DNA of 48,228 bases from Lachnospiraceae bacterium (lineage in GTDB: Bacteria; Bacillota; Clostridia; Lachnospirales; Lachnospiraceae): the NCBI GenBank assembly GCA_017634455.1, contig JAGBNK010000007.1, forward strand, positions 1 through 48,228, given 5' to 3'. How positions within the stretch are numbered: the stretch's first letter is position 1; each line of letters begins with the position of its first letter. Position numbers and translations under genes: made by a program. Below, piece after piece: positions 8,895 through 16,832 of the stretch. The notes below the pieces were generated by a model. The model saw only the letters and a program-made list of their open reading frames with translations. It made no database searches and was not told where the DNA came from.

Positions 8895-9502
8895 TGGTAG
8901 CCGGACCGACTCTTCTTGACATGCTCGCTGCTTTCTCCTTGGTTCGGCTACCACTATTAGCTGTTTCACCTATTTTGGTAGCCTACATAGTCCTTGCGCA
9001 TTACTTTATAGCCTCCTCTGGCTACCAAAATATCATATTCTCTTACTCTGGTAGCCGAACCCTCCCTTCTTGACCTACTTTCTTTCTGGGTCGGCTACCA
9101 TTATTAGCTGTTTCATCTATTTTGGTAGCCTGCACTGTCCTCGCCCATTACTTTATAGCCTCCTCCGGCTACCAAAATATCGAATTTCCTTCCTCTGGTA
9201 GCCGAACCGTCTCTTCTTTGCCTACTCACAACCTGGTTCGGCTACCTTTATTAGCTGTTTCATCTATTTTGGTAGCCTGCATAGTCCTCGCGCATTACTT
9301 TATTGCCTCCTCTGGCTACCAAAATATCGTATTCTCTTCCTCTGGTAGCCGAACCGCCTCTTCTTGACATGCTCTCTTCCTGGTTCAGCTACCTTTATTA
9401 GCTGTTTCATCTATTTTGGTAGCCTGCACAGTCCTTGCGCATTACTTTATAGCCTTCTCTGGCTACCAAAATATCAAATTCTCTTCCTTTGGTAGCCGCC
9501 CC
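8895..9502. repeat. Tandem array of four ~147-bp units, each with two long inverted repeats
   Basis: Units start at TGGTAGCCG at 8895, 9049, 9196 and 9343, with a partial unit at 9490: spacings 154, 147, 147 and 147. Each unit has hairpin A (GGTAGCCGAACC and GGTTCGGCTACC; in unit 3 at 9197-9208 and 9235-9246, 26-nt loop), a 20-nt linker, hairpin B (TATTTTGGTAGCC and GGCTACCAAAATA; in unit 3 at 9265-9277 and 9314-9326, 36-nt loop) and a second linker. All arms share the core GGTAGCC/GGCTACC, so alternative pairing is possible. Loop sequences are related between units, unlike CRISPR spacers. The array fills the gap between comEC and the nuclease gene and ends 12 bp before the nuclease ATG. Confidence 0.95.
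8966..9442 (-). other. Four Shine-Dalgarno-led 11-codon mini-ORFs within the array
   Basis: On the minus strand the loop of hairpin B in each unit carries GGAGG (GAAGG in the fourth), about ten bases, then ATG. The frames are 9407-9442 (MRKDCAGYQNR), 9260-9295 (MREDYAGYQNR), 9113-9148 (MGEDSAGYQNR) and 8966-9001 (MRKDYVGYQNR). Each ends in TGA, which overlaps an ATG (GTG in the unit nearest the nuclease) opening a second frame that begins MKQLI. In the first three units this second frame closes within the array; in the last it runs in frame into the nuclease. Translation is not proven. Confidence 0.35.
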
Positions 9503-9566
9503 AGCTTCATATCATCCCAACAAAGAAATCGCCCTCTTACGAGACAAGCGAAGTTTTACGCGAGTT

Positions 9567-12473
9567 CTAGTTATTAAGAGTTCGCAGGATGCTTTTCACT
9601 CTGCAATCGCCCGACTTATCTGGAATCACGCTTATTTGGCCGTAATCTATAGTGCAGTAATGAGCTAAACCAAGTTCATCCATTCGGGCGATTGCGTCTT
9701 TCGCTGGGTGGCCATAGCGGTTTTTCTCGCCTGCTGAGATTATCGAATAGTGAGGCGCTATAAGCTTTAAGAATTCTCTCGAATTAGAGTACTTAGACCC
9801 ATGATGTGGCATTTTCAATAGTTCTATCCCTGCAAATTTAGGCTTCTCCATTCTTGCACTTATCTCATCTTCGCATGAATTGCTTTCTTGGTCATCATAG
9901 GTATTCTCGCAGGCACTTAATAACTTCTCCCTTGCATAATTATCATTCATAATCCAAGCTTCCTGATCAGCGCCAATGTCACCTGTAAGTATAGCTTGAA
10001 AATCACCATACTCCATCAGAAGAACCATACTGTTCTCATTAGGCCCTTCAAATCCACTTTCGCTTGAAGGATATAAACAGGTAAATGTCACACTTTCCGT
10101 CACCACCTGGTCTCCTTGAGATATGAACTGCACATCAATTCCATGAGCTTCTGCCAATTCTCCTAAATCCTTGAGTTCCATACCTTCTGAAAACAGAATA
10201 TGACGAATATCATAACCATCCTCAATTGCTTCTCGCAAACCGCTTATATGATCTTCATCCGTATGACTTATAAACCAATAATCAATCCGCCTCACACCTC
10301 TATACTTCAGAAATGGCAACATCCTATACTTTCCTACATTCTTAATGCTGGTAGAGCCTCCATCAACAAAGCAGTTCACTCCGCATCCATCTGATATATA
10401 GATTGCATCACCTTGTCCGCAGTCCAGCATATCAATCTCTATATCTACTTGTGCCGGAATCAGGAGCCCCCCCATAGTTATCGAGACAGCAATCAGCTCC
10501 AACCACAATTTTGAATCCGATCTTGTTTTTATCTTCAACCACAATTTTGAATCCAATCTCGCTTTCTTCTTCCCCTGCACCTTTAAATTCCAATTCTCTC
10601 CACTCTTTCTTTTTCGCTCTAAAAATTGTGGCAACACTCTATAAATCAGCACATATAACAGCAGATAATATGCAGCCATCTTCCATATAGGTATGCAACC
10701 TACAATCTGTCTCGCCCCCGGAAGTTTAAGTGACAAATCGGCTACCATCTCGTAGAGATATAGGATCAAATGAGTCGGTAACATAATTATCCTTACTAGC
10801 ACACTTGAAACAAATGTCGTTGCACCTGCTGCAACAATAGTCGTTAAGGATGTGCCGGAAAATGTTATCAGCCAACCTATAAACCAATCAACCAATCCGC
10901 CAAGCAAGCCGAATCCAAGCAGTGCAGGCATCAATGGCAATAGCAAGAAATTCAAAATCATGGAATACACCGGTATCTCATAATACATATGCCCTAATAT
11001 AGGAATTGTCGCCAGTGTCACTCCCACACTGAAAGCCAACGCACCCAACACTCTATGTATTACTTTGTACATCCGGGGCTGCTCCTGCTTTCTTATGTTT
11101 CGTTTTTCCAGAAGTTTCAGCCACCATGCTTCATACACTTTCTTCAATTGGGATGCATAAGTCACCACTCCTATTACTGCGGAAAATGAAAATACAAATC
11201 CCACATTCATTACAACCAATGGATTTTCAATCATCATAATCATTCCAGCAATGGCCAACGCTGTAAGAGAATCATAAGCTTCTCCCAGCATCATCCCCAC
11301 TATATAAATCACATACATAATAAATGCTCTCCGGACAGGCAAGCCCATTCCAACCATATTGGCATATAGTCCAAGAACCGCAACTGATGCCACTCCAGAT
11401 GTCACGAATCCTAATCGCCGTCTTCTGAGGAAATTGTACAAACTCATTGCCACCACGGAAATATGCAATCCAGACACAGACAGCAAATGAGCAATTCCTG
11501 ACATTTGAAACAGCTCTTTGGCCTCTGAATCCAGATTTCCTTTGTCACCCAGAGCAATGGTTGACATTATTCCAGCTTCCTCACCTGGCAAATATTCTGC
11601 ATAAACCTGTGATATATCACATCTCAAATCCCACAAGAATTCTTTTATATCACAAAAAAATCTATGAAAGAAAAAAATCTCTTCATTATCGCATACCAAC
11701 GACTCACAGTTTTCAAATTCTATTGATGAAAACAAGTCCTCCAGGGTGCACTTTTCCAACCTGGTTGCAATTCCTAAACTGTTATAATATTGTCTCTCGT
11801 CAAAGTTGCCATCATTTCGGGAAGTGGAAAATGCTTTTACTTGACCTCTTCCAATACAAATTGTACCTATTGGATAAATGTCCGAATCCAGACAAATAAT
11901 GATTTTGGAACAAGAAATCTCGTTTGCTCCATTAGAAATACTTAATTCAATAGAATCACTTGATTCATTATGAATATCTAATCCATTTGAATTATCTAGT
12001 CCATTTGAATTATCTAATCCATTTGAATCATCTAATAAGAAATGATCTGATTGCAGGTAGACATCCTGCATATAATAAATAAGACTATTCGACTTTACTT
12101 CTTTTTTATAAATCTCTCCTTGGAAGGTTACATACATTCCATCCGTCAGAAGTTCATCATAAATATTGTACTGCGCCTGAGTCCTATAAGCGGTAAATGC
12201 TCCAACCAGCACGCACACAACATTTATTCCGACTATGAATCTAGCAGACCCCACAAATCCATGGCTCATCCTAGATTGCATATTCAATCCAAACTTCAAA
12301 TCAGATTGAAAATTTACTCCTTTTTTCAACTTAGAATGTATATGCCACCACATGAATATCATACATGCCAGCCACGCAGCAATTATATATCCGCGGTGGC
12401 TGTCCCAGTATAATATACTTACTATTCCAAGGAGATAATATATTGCCATACGGCATATACTTCTCCCACTCAT
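9567..12473 (-). CDS. comEC: ComEC/Rec2-type DNA uptake channel with C-terminal metallo-beta-lactamase-like domain
   Basis: ComEC carries transforming single-stranded DNA across the cytoplasmic membrane. The 968-residue protein has N-terminal membrane helices (about 8-45 and 80-100), an extracellular OB-like region (about 110-275), the Competence domain with many helices (about 300-620; GEEAGIMSTIALGDKG, then LLSVSGLHISVVAM), and a MBL-like domain (about 690-950) with DCGQGDAIYI, SHTDEDHISGL and MPHHGSKYS metal-site motifs. It is larger than many homologues because of low-complexity inserts: three 18-bp repeats (11978-12031) and a duplicated 36-bp segment (10500-10571). The start ATG at 12473 has GAGGGAGAGAG upstream. 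It follows a GerMN lipoprotein, a two-component system and a comEA-like gene on the same strand. Confidence 0.93.
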   Translation of the reverse strand: MSGRSICRMAIYYLLGIVSILYWDSHRGYIIAAWLACMIFMWWHIHSKLKKGVNFQSDLKFGLNMQSRMSHGFVGSARFIVGINVVCVLVGAFTAYRTQAQYNIYDELLTDGMYVTFQGEIYKKEVKSNSLIYYMQDVYLQSDHFLLDDSNGLDNSNGLDNSNGLDIHNESSDSIELSISNGANEISCSKIIICLDSDIYPIGTICIGRGQVKAFSTSRNDGNFDERQYYNSLGIATRLEKCTLEDLFSSIEFENCESLVCDNEEIFFFHRFFCDIKEFLWDLRCDISQVYAEYLPGEEAGIMSTIALGDKGNLDSEAKELFQMSGIAHLLSVSGLHISVVAMSLYNFLRRRRLGFVTSGVASVAVLGLYANMVGMGLPVRRAFIMYVIYIVGMMLGEAYDSLTALAIAGMIMMIENPLVVMNVGFVFSFSAVIGVVTYASQLKKVYEAWWLKLLEKRNIRKQEQPRMYKVIHRVLGALAFSVGVTLATIPILGHMYYEIPVYSMILNFLLLPLMPALLGFGLLGGLVDWFIGWLITFSGTSLTTIVAAGATTFVSSVLVRIIMLPTHLILYLYEMVADLSLKLPGARQIVGCIPIWKMAAYYLLLYVLIYRVLPQFLERKRKSGENWNLKVQGKKKARLDSKLWLKIKTRSDSKLWLELIAVSITMGGLLIPAQVDIEIDMLDCGQGDAIYISDGCGVNCFVDGGSTSIKNVGKYRMLPFLKYRGVRRIDYWFISHTDEDHISGLREAIEDGYDIRHILFSEGMELKDLGELAEAHGIDVQFISQGDQVVTESVTFTCLYPSSESGFEGPNENSMVLLMEYGDFQAILTGDIGADQEAWIMNDNYAREKLLSACENTYDDQESNSCEDEISARMEKPKFAGIELLKMPHHGSKYSNSREFLKLIAPHYSIISAGEKNRYGHPAKDAIARMDELGLAHYCTIDYGQISVIPDKSGDCRVKSILRTLNN
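10500..10571. repeat. Two 36-bp direct repeats inside comEC
   Basis: CAACCACAATTTTGAATCC begins at 10500 and again at 10536. The duplication encodes two copies of a DSKLWL-containing segment between the membrane part and the MBL-like domain and keeps the frame. Confidence 0.7.
11978..12031. repeat. Three 18-bp tandem repeats inside comEC
   Basis: Units at 11978-11995, 11996-12013 and 12014-12031 differ by one base each and encode repeated SNGLDN hexapeptides in the extracellular region of ComEC. The period is a multiple of three, so copy-number change would alter length but keep the frame. Confidence 0.85.
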
Positions 12474-12556
12474 GCTCTCTCCCTCTCAAAGCAACTCTAC
12501 TTGAGTCGCCTCTACTTGTTCCAACAATTACAACTAATTAACTCAAACCAATTCTA

Positions 12557-13543
12557 TTATTTTCCCTCTTCCACGCTGGCTGGAGATTCAATAACCAATG
12601 ATACATCCCTCTCATAAGATGTATTCAACTCAAATCCCAAAGCCTGAACCTGCGAGTCCAAGGTAGTACTTCCTGTTTCAACTGATATCTGCACTTTGTT
12701 AATGGTATCAAGCTCTGTCAGAGAATCTACTATAGAATACAGCATAACCTTGTTAGATACAGCTGAATTTCCATTGAGAAATCCTGAATCAAATCGCACA
12801 TAGCAGACACCATCATTTACGCTGATACTCTTTAACTTAGTATCACTTGGCATTGTGCCGATAATATTTCCCGACACATTGTTATCCTCCGGTCCCTGAA
12901 GCAGATGTTCCACAATCAATCTCTCCATGGACACATTGGTATTGTAATATACATCCACATTTCTCTTCACCAACGCCTGACCATCTGCACTGGCAAAATA
13001 TAAAACCATGGTAGCCTTGGCCAATTCCTTGGTGTCCTCGCTGAAGTCTTCGATAAATGTATCTGCTGTCATGATTCCAACCAATGAGCCATTTACATCA
13101 ACCAGAGGGTTACCTGCCACATAGAAGCTAATGCCATCAATCCCATCTATTTGTAACAATGTCTTGACGATTGCAGCTCTAATCAACACTTCCTTGTAAC
13201 CGCCCACATCGCTGTATTCCCTATTGAAATACAAAACCAAAGTAGAATCATCAATCTCATAATCCAGCAATTTTACACTTGAAGGAATTGTACGCTTCAG
13301 TTCTACAGATTCAGGATCAGCACACAAGCCCTCAATCATTTCATCAATCTGCCCATTAACAGTATCTGATTTCAAATCACATTTTTCCTGTCCGATACCA
13401 TCATTAGCAGCTGTTAAATAATAGATATAAGGTCCCTTTTCCTCGCTTGTCTTAGAGCATCCCACCAACATTGTAGCGCAGATACAAATCACCATCAGCA
13501 GAGCTATAAGTTTCTTATTATGATTTCTGTAAAATGTTTTCAT
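12557..13543 (-). CDS. GerMN-domain lipoprotein
   Basis: The 328-residue protein begins with a lipoprotein signal peptide (about residues 9-29) ending in the lipobox LVGC, so Cys29 should be lipidated on the outer face of the membrane. Two GerMN domains follow, about residues 50-165 and 180-300; the second contains the typical VERLIVEHLLQGPEDNN and GVCYVRFDSGFLNG segments. GerMN domains occur in spore germination protein GerM and in lipoproteins encoded next to sensor kinases such as LpqB-MtrAB. It starts 2 bp after the histidine kinase stop codon, with its GGAGG inside the kinase gene, indicating tight coupling. A role in sensing or modulating the kinase at the cell envelope is an inference. 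Confidence 0.85.
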   Translation of the reverse strand: MKTFYRNHNKKLIALLMVICICATMLVGCSKTSEEKGPYIYYLTAANDGIGQEKCDLKSDTVNGQIDEMIEGLCADPESVELKRTIPSSVKLLDYEIDDSTLVLYFNREYSDVGGYKEVLIRAAIVKTLLQIDGIDGISFYVAGNPLVDVNGSLVGIMTADTFIEDFSEDTKELAKATMVLYFASADGQALVKRNVDVYYNTNVSMERLIVEHLLQGPEDNNVSGNIIGTMPSDTKLKSISVNDGVCYVRFDSGFLNGNSAVSNKVMLYSIVDSLTELDTINKVQISVETGSTTLDSQVQALGFELNTSYERDVSLVIESPASVEEGK

Positions 13544-13545
13544 AA

Positions 13546-14994
13546 TTACTCTGCCTCCTCAATATAATTTAGCGGAATTCTCACATCAAATGTAGTTCCT
13601 TCGCCCTCGACACTGTGAACTTTGATATCACCACGATGCATTACAATTGAGCTCTTTGTAATAGCCAATCCCAATCCTGTACCGCCGATTTCTCTTGAAT
13701 GAGATTTATCAACTCGATAGAATCTCTCGAAAATATGCTCAATACTATCTTTTGGCATACCGATTCCGCAATCCTGCACCTTGATATAACAGAATTGATG
13801 ATCTGAGTTAATTGATACATGAACCCAACCGGTTTCTTTGTTATACTTAATACCATTTTCAATTAAATTGGTAATCGCCAGAGTCATTTTCACCTTATCA
13901 ACCTCCGCTACAACCGGACGGAAGCTCTCGAAAACCAACTCGATATTCTGCTTCTCAGCAATTGGCTTCAATCTCTTCATAATAAGCTCAATAAGCTCAT
14001 TCATATTTACAGGTGAAATGTTCAGAGACTCCCTAGCGCCCTTGTCCATCTTCACAAGAGTCAACAAATCATTGATAATCTGAGTCTCTCTATCAATCTC
14101 ATCACCAATATCCAACATAAATTCCTTGTACAACTCATTTGGCACATCCTCCATAGAATTCAGAGAATCAGCCAACACCTTCATGGAAGTCAATGGAGTC
14201 TTCAACTCGTGAGACACATTTGACACGAACTCCTGACGAGATTCATCTACCACTTTCATACGGTTTAACAAGCTGTTCATTTGCTCAGACAATGCTTCCA
14301 CTTCACTGTAATTCTTTACCTGAATGTCTGAATCAGCGATTCCATCCTCAATATCCTTGAGAGACTTCGAGAATTTCTTAAAAGGTTTGCATACTCGTCC
14401 TGAGAAATGTACTCCTGCAATTATTACAAGCACAATCCATACCAATCCTGTCACAATCTCTACATTGTAGAAATAATCCAAATTGGTATTAATATAGTTC
14501 ATGGACTTATTGATAATAAGAACTCCCACTACCAACTCTTCGCCGCTAAATGTTGATTTAATAGGCACTGCAACGAACAAATCAGCATTGGACTTATCAT
14601 AGAAATAAGCATATTTGCCATTCATAACCTGAATAATTTCAGGAGAAATAGCAGTCTTACCCTCATCTATTTTGTATGTGTCCTTCACTATGTTCAGAGA
14701 TGAATTAACTACCATAATTCTGCCGCCATAGGTATTACCCAATGCCTGCAGCAAGGTATTAATATTTTCCTGCTCTGTATTATTTAAATAACCGCTTGAA
14801 ATAATCTGCGAAATTACAACTTCACCCTGTGGTACAATTTCAGACACATCGCTCTCCACTGACAGTGATACATATAAATTGTTGTATAGCGCAAAAAGAA
14901 CTGCTGCTGGCAACAGTCCTACAACTGCTACCAACACCACTATTTGAAATCTTAGACTGTTTAATAACTTCTTAAAGCCTTGGCCTTTTTTCAT
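13546..14994 (-). CDS. Membrane sensor histidine kinase (HAMP-HisKA-HATPase)
   Basis: The 482-residue kinase has a transmembrane helix at about 16-38, an extracytoplasmic domain to about 175, a second helix at about 178-197, HAMP (about 200-250), a HisKA dimer with the phospho-acceptor H262 in NVSHELKTPLTSM, and an ATPase domain with N box (NLIENGIKYN), DCGIGMP, FERFYRVDKSHS and GGTGLGLAI. The layout resembles WalK/ResE/PhoR kinases without a PAS domain between HAMP and HisKA. Its cognate response regulator ends 34 bp upstream and a GerMN lipoprotein begins 2 bp downstream. The signal is unknown; an envelope-related cue is plausible from the lipoprotein partner. Confidence 0.93.
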   Translation of the reverse strand: MKKGQGFKKLLNSLRFQIVVLVAVVGLLPAAVLFALYNNLYVSLSVESDVSEIVPQGEVVISQIISSGYLNNTEQENINTLLQALGNTYGGRIMVVNSSLNIVKDTYKIDEGKTAISPEIIQVMNGKYAYFYDKSNADLFVAVPIKSTFSGEELVVGVLIINKSMNYINTNLDYFYNVEIVTGLVWIVLVIIAGVHFSGRVCKPFKKFSKSLKDIEDGIADSDIQVKNYSEVEALSEQMNSLLNRMKVVDESRQEFVSNVSHELKTPLTSMKVLADSLNSMEDVPNELYKEFMLDIGDEIDRETQIINDLLTLVKMDKGARESLNISPVNMNELIELIMKRLKPIAEKQNIELVFESFRPVVAEVDKVKMTLAITNLIENGIKYNKETGWVHVSINSDHQFCYIKVQDCGIGMPKDSIEHIFERFYRVDKSHSREIGGTGLGLAITKSSIVMHRGDIKVHSVEGEGTTFDVRIPLNYIEEAE

Positions 14995-15028
14995 TTTAAC
15001 CCTCTATTTATGCAGAAATTTTGTCATA

Positions 15029-15721
15029 TTACTGCTGGTAATAATAACCAACACCCCACTTGGTATGCACATACTTCGGCTCACTTGCGTCCGGCTCAAT
15101 CTTCTCGCGAAGACGTCTAATGTGCACATCAACTGTTCTTGCATCTCCCGGATAATCACTACCCCAGATGGTTTCCAACAAATTATCTCTGCTATATACT
15201 TTTCCAGGATTCTTTACCAATAATAGCAACATCTCAAACTCCTTGGAAGTGAGATTGTATTCCTTGTCATTGATAAATAATCTGCGGCTATCCACATCCA
15301 TCTTCAAATCCCCATTTACTACAATTCCAGGATTTTCTTCCTGTGCAGGGGTAAATGCTGATGCACGACGCATAATAGCCTTGATTCTGGCCTTTACTTC
15401 CAATATGTTAAATGGCTTGGTGATGTAATCATCAGCTCCATACTCTAAGCCTAATATCTTGTCCATGTCATCACCCTTAGCTGTCAACATTACAATTGGC
15501 ATATCAGAAAATTCTCTGATTCTCTGACATACTTCAAAACCATCCATCTTTGGTAACATTACATCAAGAAGCACCATATCATATCTATTAGTAGAAGCCA
15601 TATCCAAAGCTTCCTGTCCATCATAGGCACAATCAACTTCCATTCCGTCCTGTTCCAAACTAAATCTGATTCCTTTTACAATTAACTTCTCGTCGTCAAC
15701 AACCAAAACTTTCTTTGCCAT
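15029..15721 (-). CDS. OmpR/PhoB-family response regulator
   Basis: The 230-residue regulator has a receiver domain (residues 1-120) with acidic pocket DDE at 9-11, phospho-acceptor D53 (MVLLDVMLPKMDG), the switch Thr in VMLTAKGDD and the invariant Lys in DDYITKPF. The C-terminal winged-helix DNA-binding domain (about 130-228) shows LTSKEFEMLLLLVKNPGKVY and TVDVHIRRLREKIE. It resembles WalR/YycF in length and sequence style, but the neighbourhood lacks walH/walI genes, so I do not give it that name. A GAGGTAAG ribosome binding site precedes the ATG. It should be phosphorylated by the kinase encoded next. Targets could include its own operon, with comEC. Confidence 0.93.
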   Translation of the reverse strand: MAKKVLVVDDEKLIVKGIRFSLEQDGMEVDCAYDGQEALDMASTNRYDMVLLDVMLPKMDGFEVCQRIREFSDMPIVMLTAKGDDMDKILGLEYGADDYITKPFNILEVKARIKAIMRRASAFTPAQEENPGIVVNGDLKMDVDSRRLFINDKEYNLTSKEFEMLLLLVKNPGKVYSRDNLLETIWGSDYPGDARTVDVHIRRLREKIEPDASEPKYVHTKWGVGYYYQQ

Positions 15722-15753
15722 TTCTTACCTCAAATAATTTCCAGTTTAATTTC

Positions 15754-15865
15754 ACGCATTTCTAATTAAGTCAGCTTCAATTTACGCATAACTGATTCGT
15801 CAGCTCTAATTTCACGCATATCTGATTTGACAGCTTCAATTCACGCATATCTGATCAGACAGCTT
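15754..15865. repeat. Four ~30-bp tandem repeats overlapping the 3' end of the comEA-like gene
   Basis: ACGCAT recurs at 15754, 15784, 15814 and 15843 within related 29-30 bp units. The unit at 15843-15865 is the coding end of the comEA-like gene (KLSDQICVN then stop at 15836), so the intergenic copies look like tandem duplications of the gene's own 3' end. Confidence 0.8.
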
Positions 15866-16690
15866 ACCGTAAGTGGCCTCGCCGATTCCAGATACATTCT
15901 TCAGCTCTTCCTTGCTGGAAAATCCTCCTGCCTGCTGGCGGTATTCAATAATAGCCCGAGCTCTCGTCTCGCCAATTCCAGTCAAGGTTGTGAGTTCCTC
16001 TAGGCTAGCAGTGTTGATGTTAACCTGGCCGCCGTTACCAGCTGAACTGTTGGAGCCACTGTTGCTACTCGAACCACTCGAACCACTTGAGCCAGAACTA
16101 CTCGAACCACTACCTGATGCACTTGAGCCACTTGAGCTACTGCCACCCGAACCGCTTGAACTATTACCTGATGTACTCGAACCACTTGAGCCACCCGAGC
16201 CATTGCCTGATGTACCCAAGCCAGATCCACCCGAGGCTGAGCCACTTGAATCAAATGAGTTTAGCTTTCCTCCGGTAAACAGAATATAATTGGCATCATC
16301 CAAAGTATATATCAGTATCTTGTCGCCATCATATACTTCGGAAGCCAGATTCAGATTATCTGTATAGGAATCCACTCTGAATCCTCCTGCCATATCTACC
16401 AGTTGAAAAAGTCGCGTCCCCTTGGCGCACTGATAGACTCCAGGTTTATTTACCGCACCGGTAATCTGTATATAGCAATCATCAGACTTATCCCCTTGGG
16501 ATGCCTCATCCTCCGTGGATTTATTCTTCTCTGATTGACTTCCTTCAGTGGAATTGTTGCCATTTGATTTCTCTGCCGCAGTCTGTTCCTGACTTTTCTG
16601 CAAATAGGATTTGGAACTGCAAGCTGACAACATATACAGACACATAATTAAGCCTATAGCTATGGTGAAATACTTATAAAATTTTCTCAT
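15836..16690 (-). CDS. comEA: ComEA-like lipoprotein: SLBB domain, Ser/Gly linker, helix-hairpin-helix DNA-binding domain
   Basis: ComEA is the surface double-stranded DNA receptor of transformation. This 284-residue version has a lipoprotein signal (residues 1-24, lipobox LSAC), a polar stretch, an SLBB domain (about 72-135; ITGAVNKPGVY, GDKILIY), a Ser/Gly linker of roughly 70 residues (about 145-218), and a C-terminal tandem HhH domain (VNINTASLEELTTLTGIGE, then ELKNVSGIGEATYGKLSD). ComEA in Bacillus uses an uncleaved helix as anchor; a lipid anchor would be a variant. It has its own promoter upstream and is followed by a two-component system and comEC. The short gap between GGAG and the ATG makes the start slightly uncertain. 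Confidence 0.88.
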   Translation of the reverse strand: MRKFYKYFTIAIGLIMCLYMLSACSSKSYLQKSQEQTAAEKSNGNNSTEGSQSEKNKSTEDEASQGDKSDDCYIQITGAVNKPGVYQCAKGTRLFQLVDMAGGFRVDSYTDNLNLASEVYDGDKILIYTLDDANYILFTGGKLNSFDSSGSASGGSGLGTSGNGSGGSSGSSTSGNSSSGSGGSSSSGSSASGSGSSSSGSSGSSGSSSNSGSNSSAGNGGQVNINTASLEELTTLTGIGETRARAIIEYRQQAGGFSSKEELKNVSGIGEATYGKLSDQICVN

Positions 16691-16738
16691 ACTCCATCTT
16701 ACTTCAGCCGTAAAATAGGATGTTAGATGCTTGTTATC

Positions 16739-16767
16739 ATTTTATTCTATAGAAAGAATTATTACAA
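16739..16767 (-). promoter_or_regulatory. SigA-type promoter of the comEA-like operon
   Basis: On the minus strand: TTGTAA, 17 bases, TAAAAT, 49 bp upstream of the ATG. It could drive the whole block comEA-regulator-kinase-GerMN-comEC, whose gaps are short and lack terminators. Confidence 0.65.
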
Positions 16768-16785
16768 GAGTGTTTCAAATTTATT

Positions 16786-16820
16786 TCAAAAAAATACATG
16801 CACATAAAATGCATGTATTT
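16786..16820 (-). terminator. Intrinsic terminator of the arginine operon
   Basis: Minus-strand stem AAATACATGCA and TGCATGTATTT around a 7-nt loop (16792-16802 and 16810-16820 on the plus strand), followed by a run of T residues. It lies 13 bp after the argD stop. Confidence 0.9.
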
Positions 16821-16832
16821 CATCTATTTCTA

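Noticed and set aside
9122-9367. 81-codon plus-strand ORF in the repeat array
   Set aside because: It exists because 147 is a multiple of three; it has no ribosome binding site and simply reads through the repeat on the opposite strand to the neighbouring genes.
8895-9502. CRISPR array or TIGR-type guide array
   Set aside because: The sequences between the repeated arms are related from unit to unit, the period is 147 bp rather than that of guide arrays, and no cas or Tas-like gene is present.
8895-9502. Retron msr-msd or REP element with RAYT transposase
   Set aside because: No reverse transcriptase or Y1 transposase motif (HUH) is found in the adjacent gene, whose motifs are of nuclease type.
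15873-16289. Leu/Pro/Glu-rich plus-strand ORF opposite comEA
   Set aside because: It is the antisense of the Ser/Gly linker codons and shows no start signal or family resemblance.
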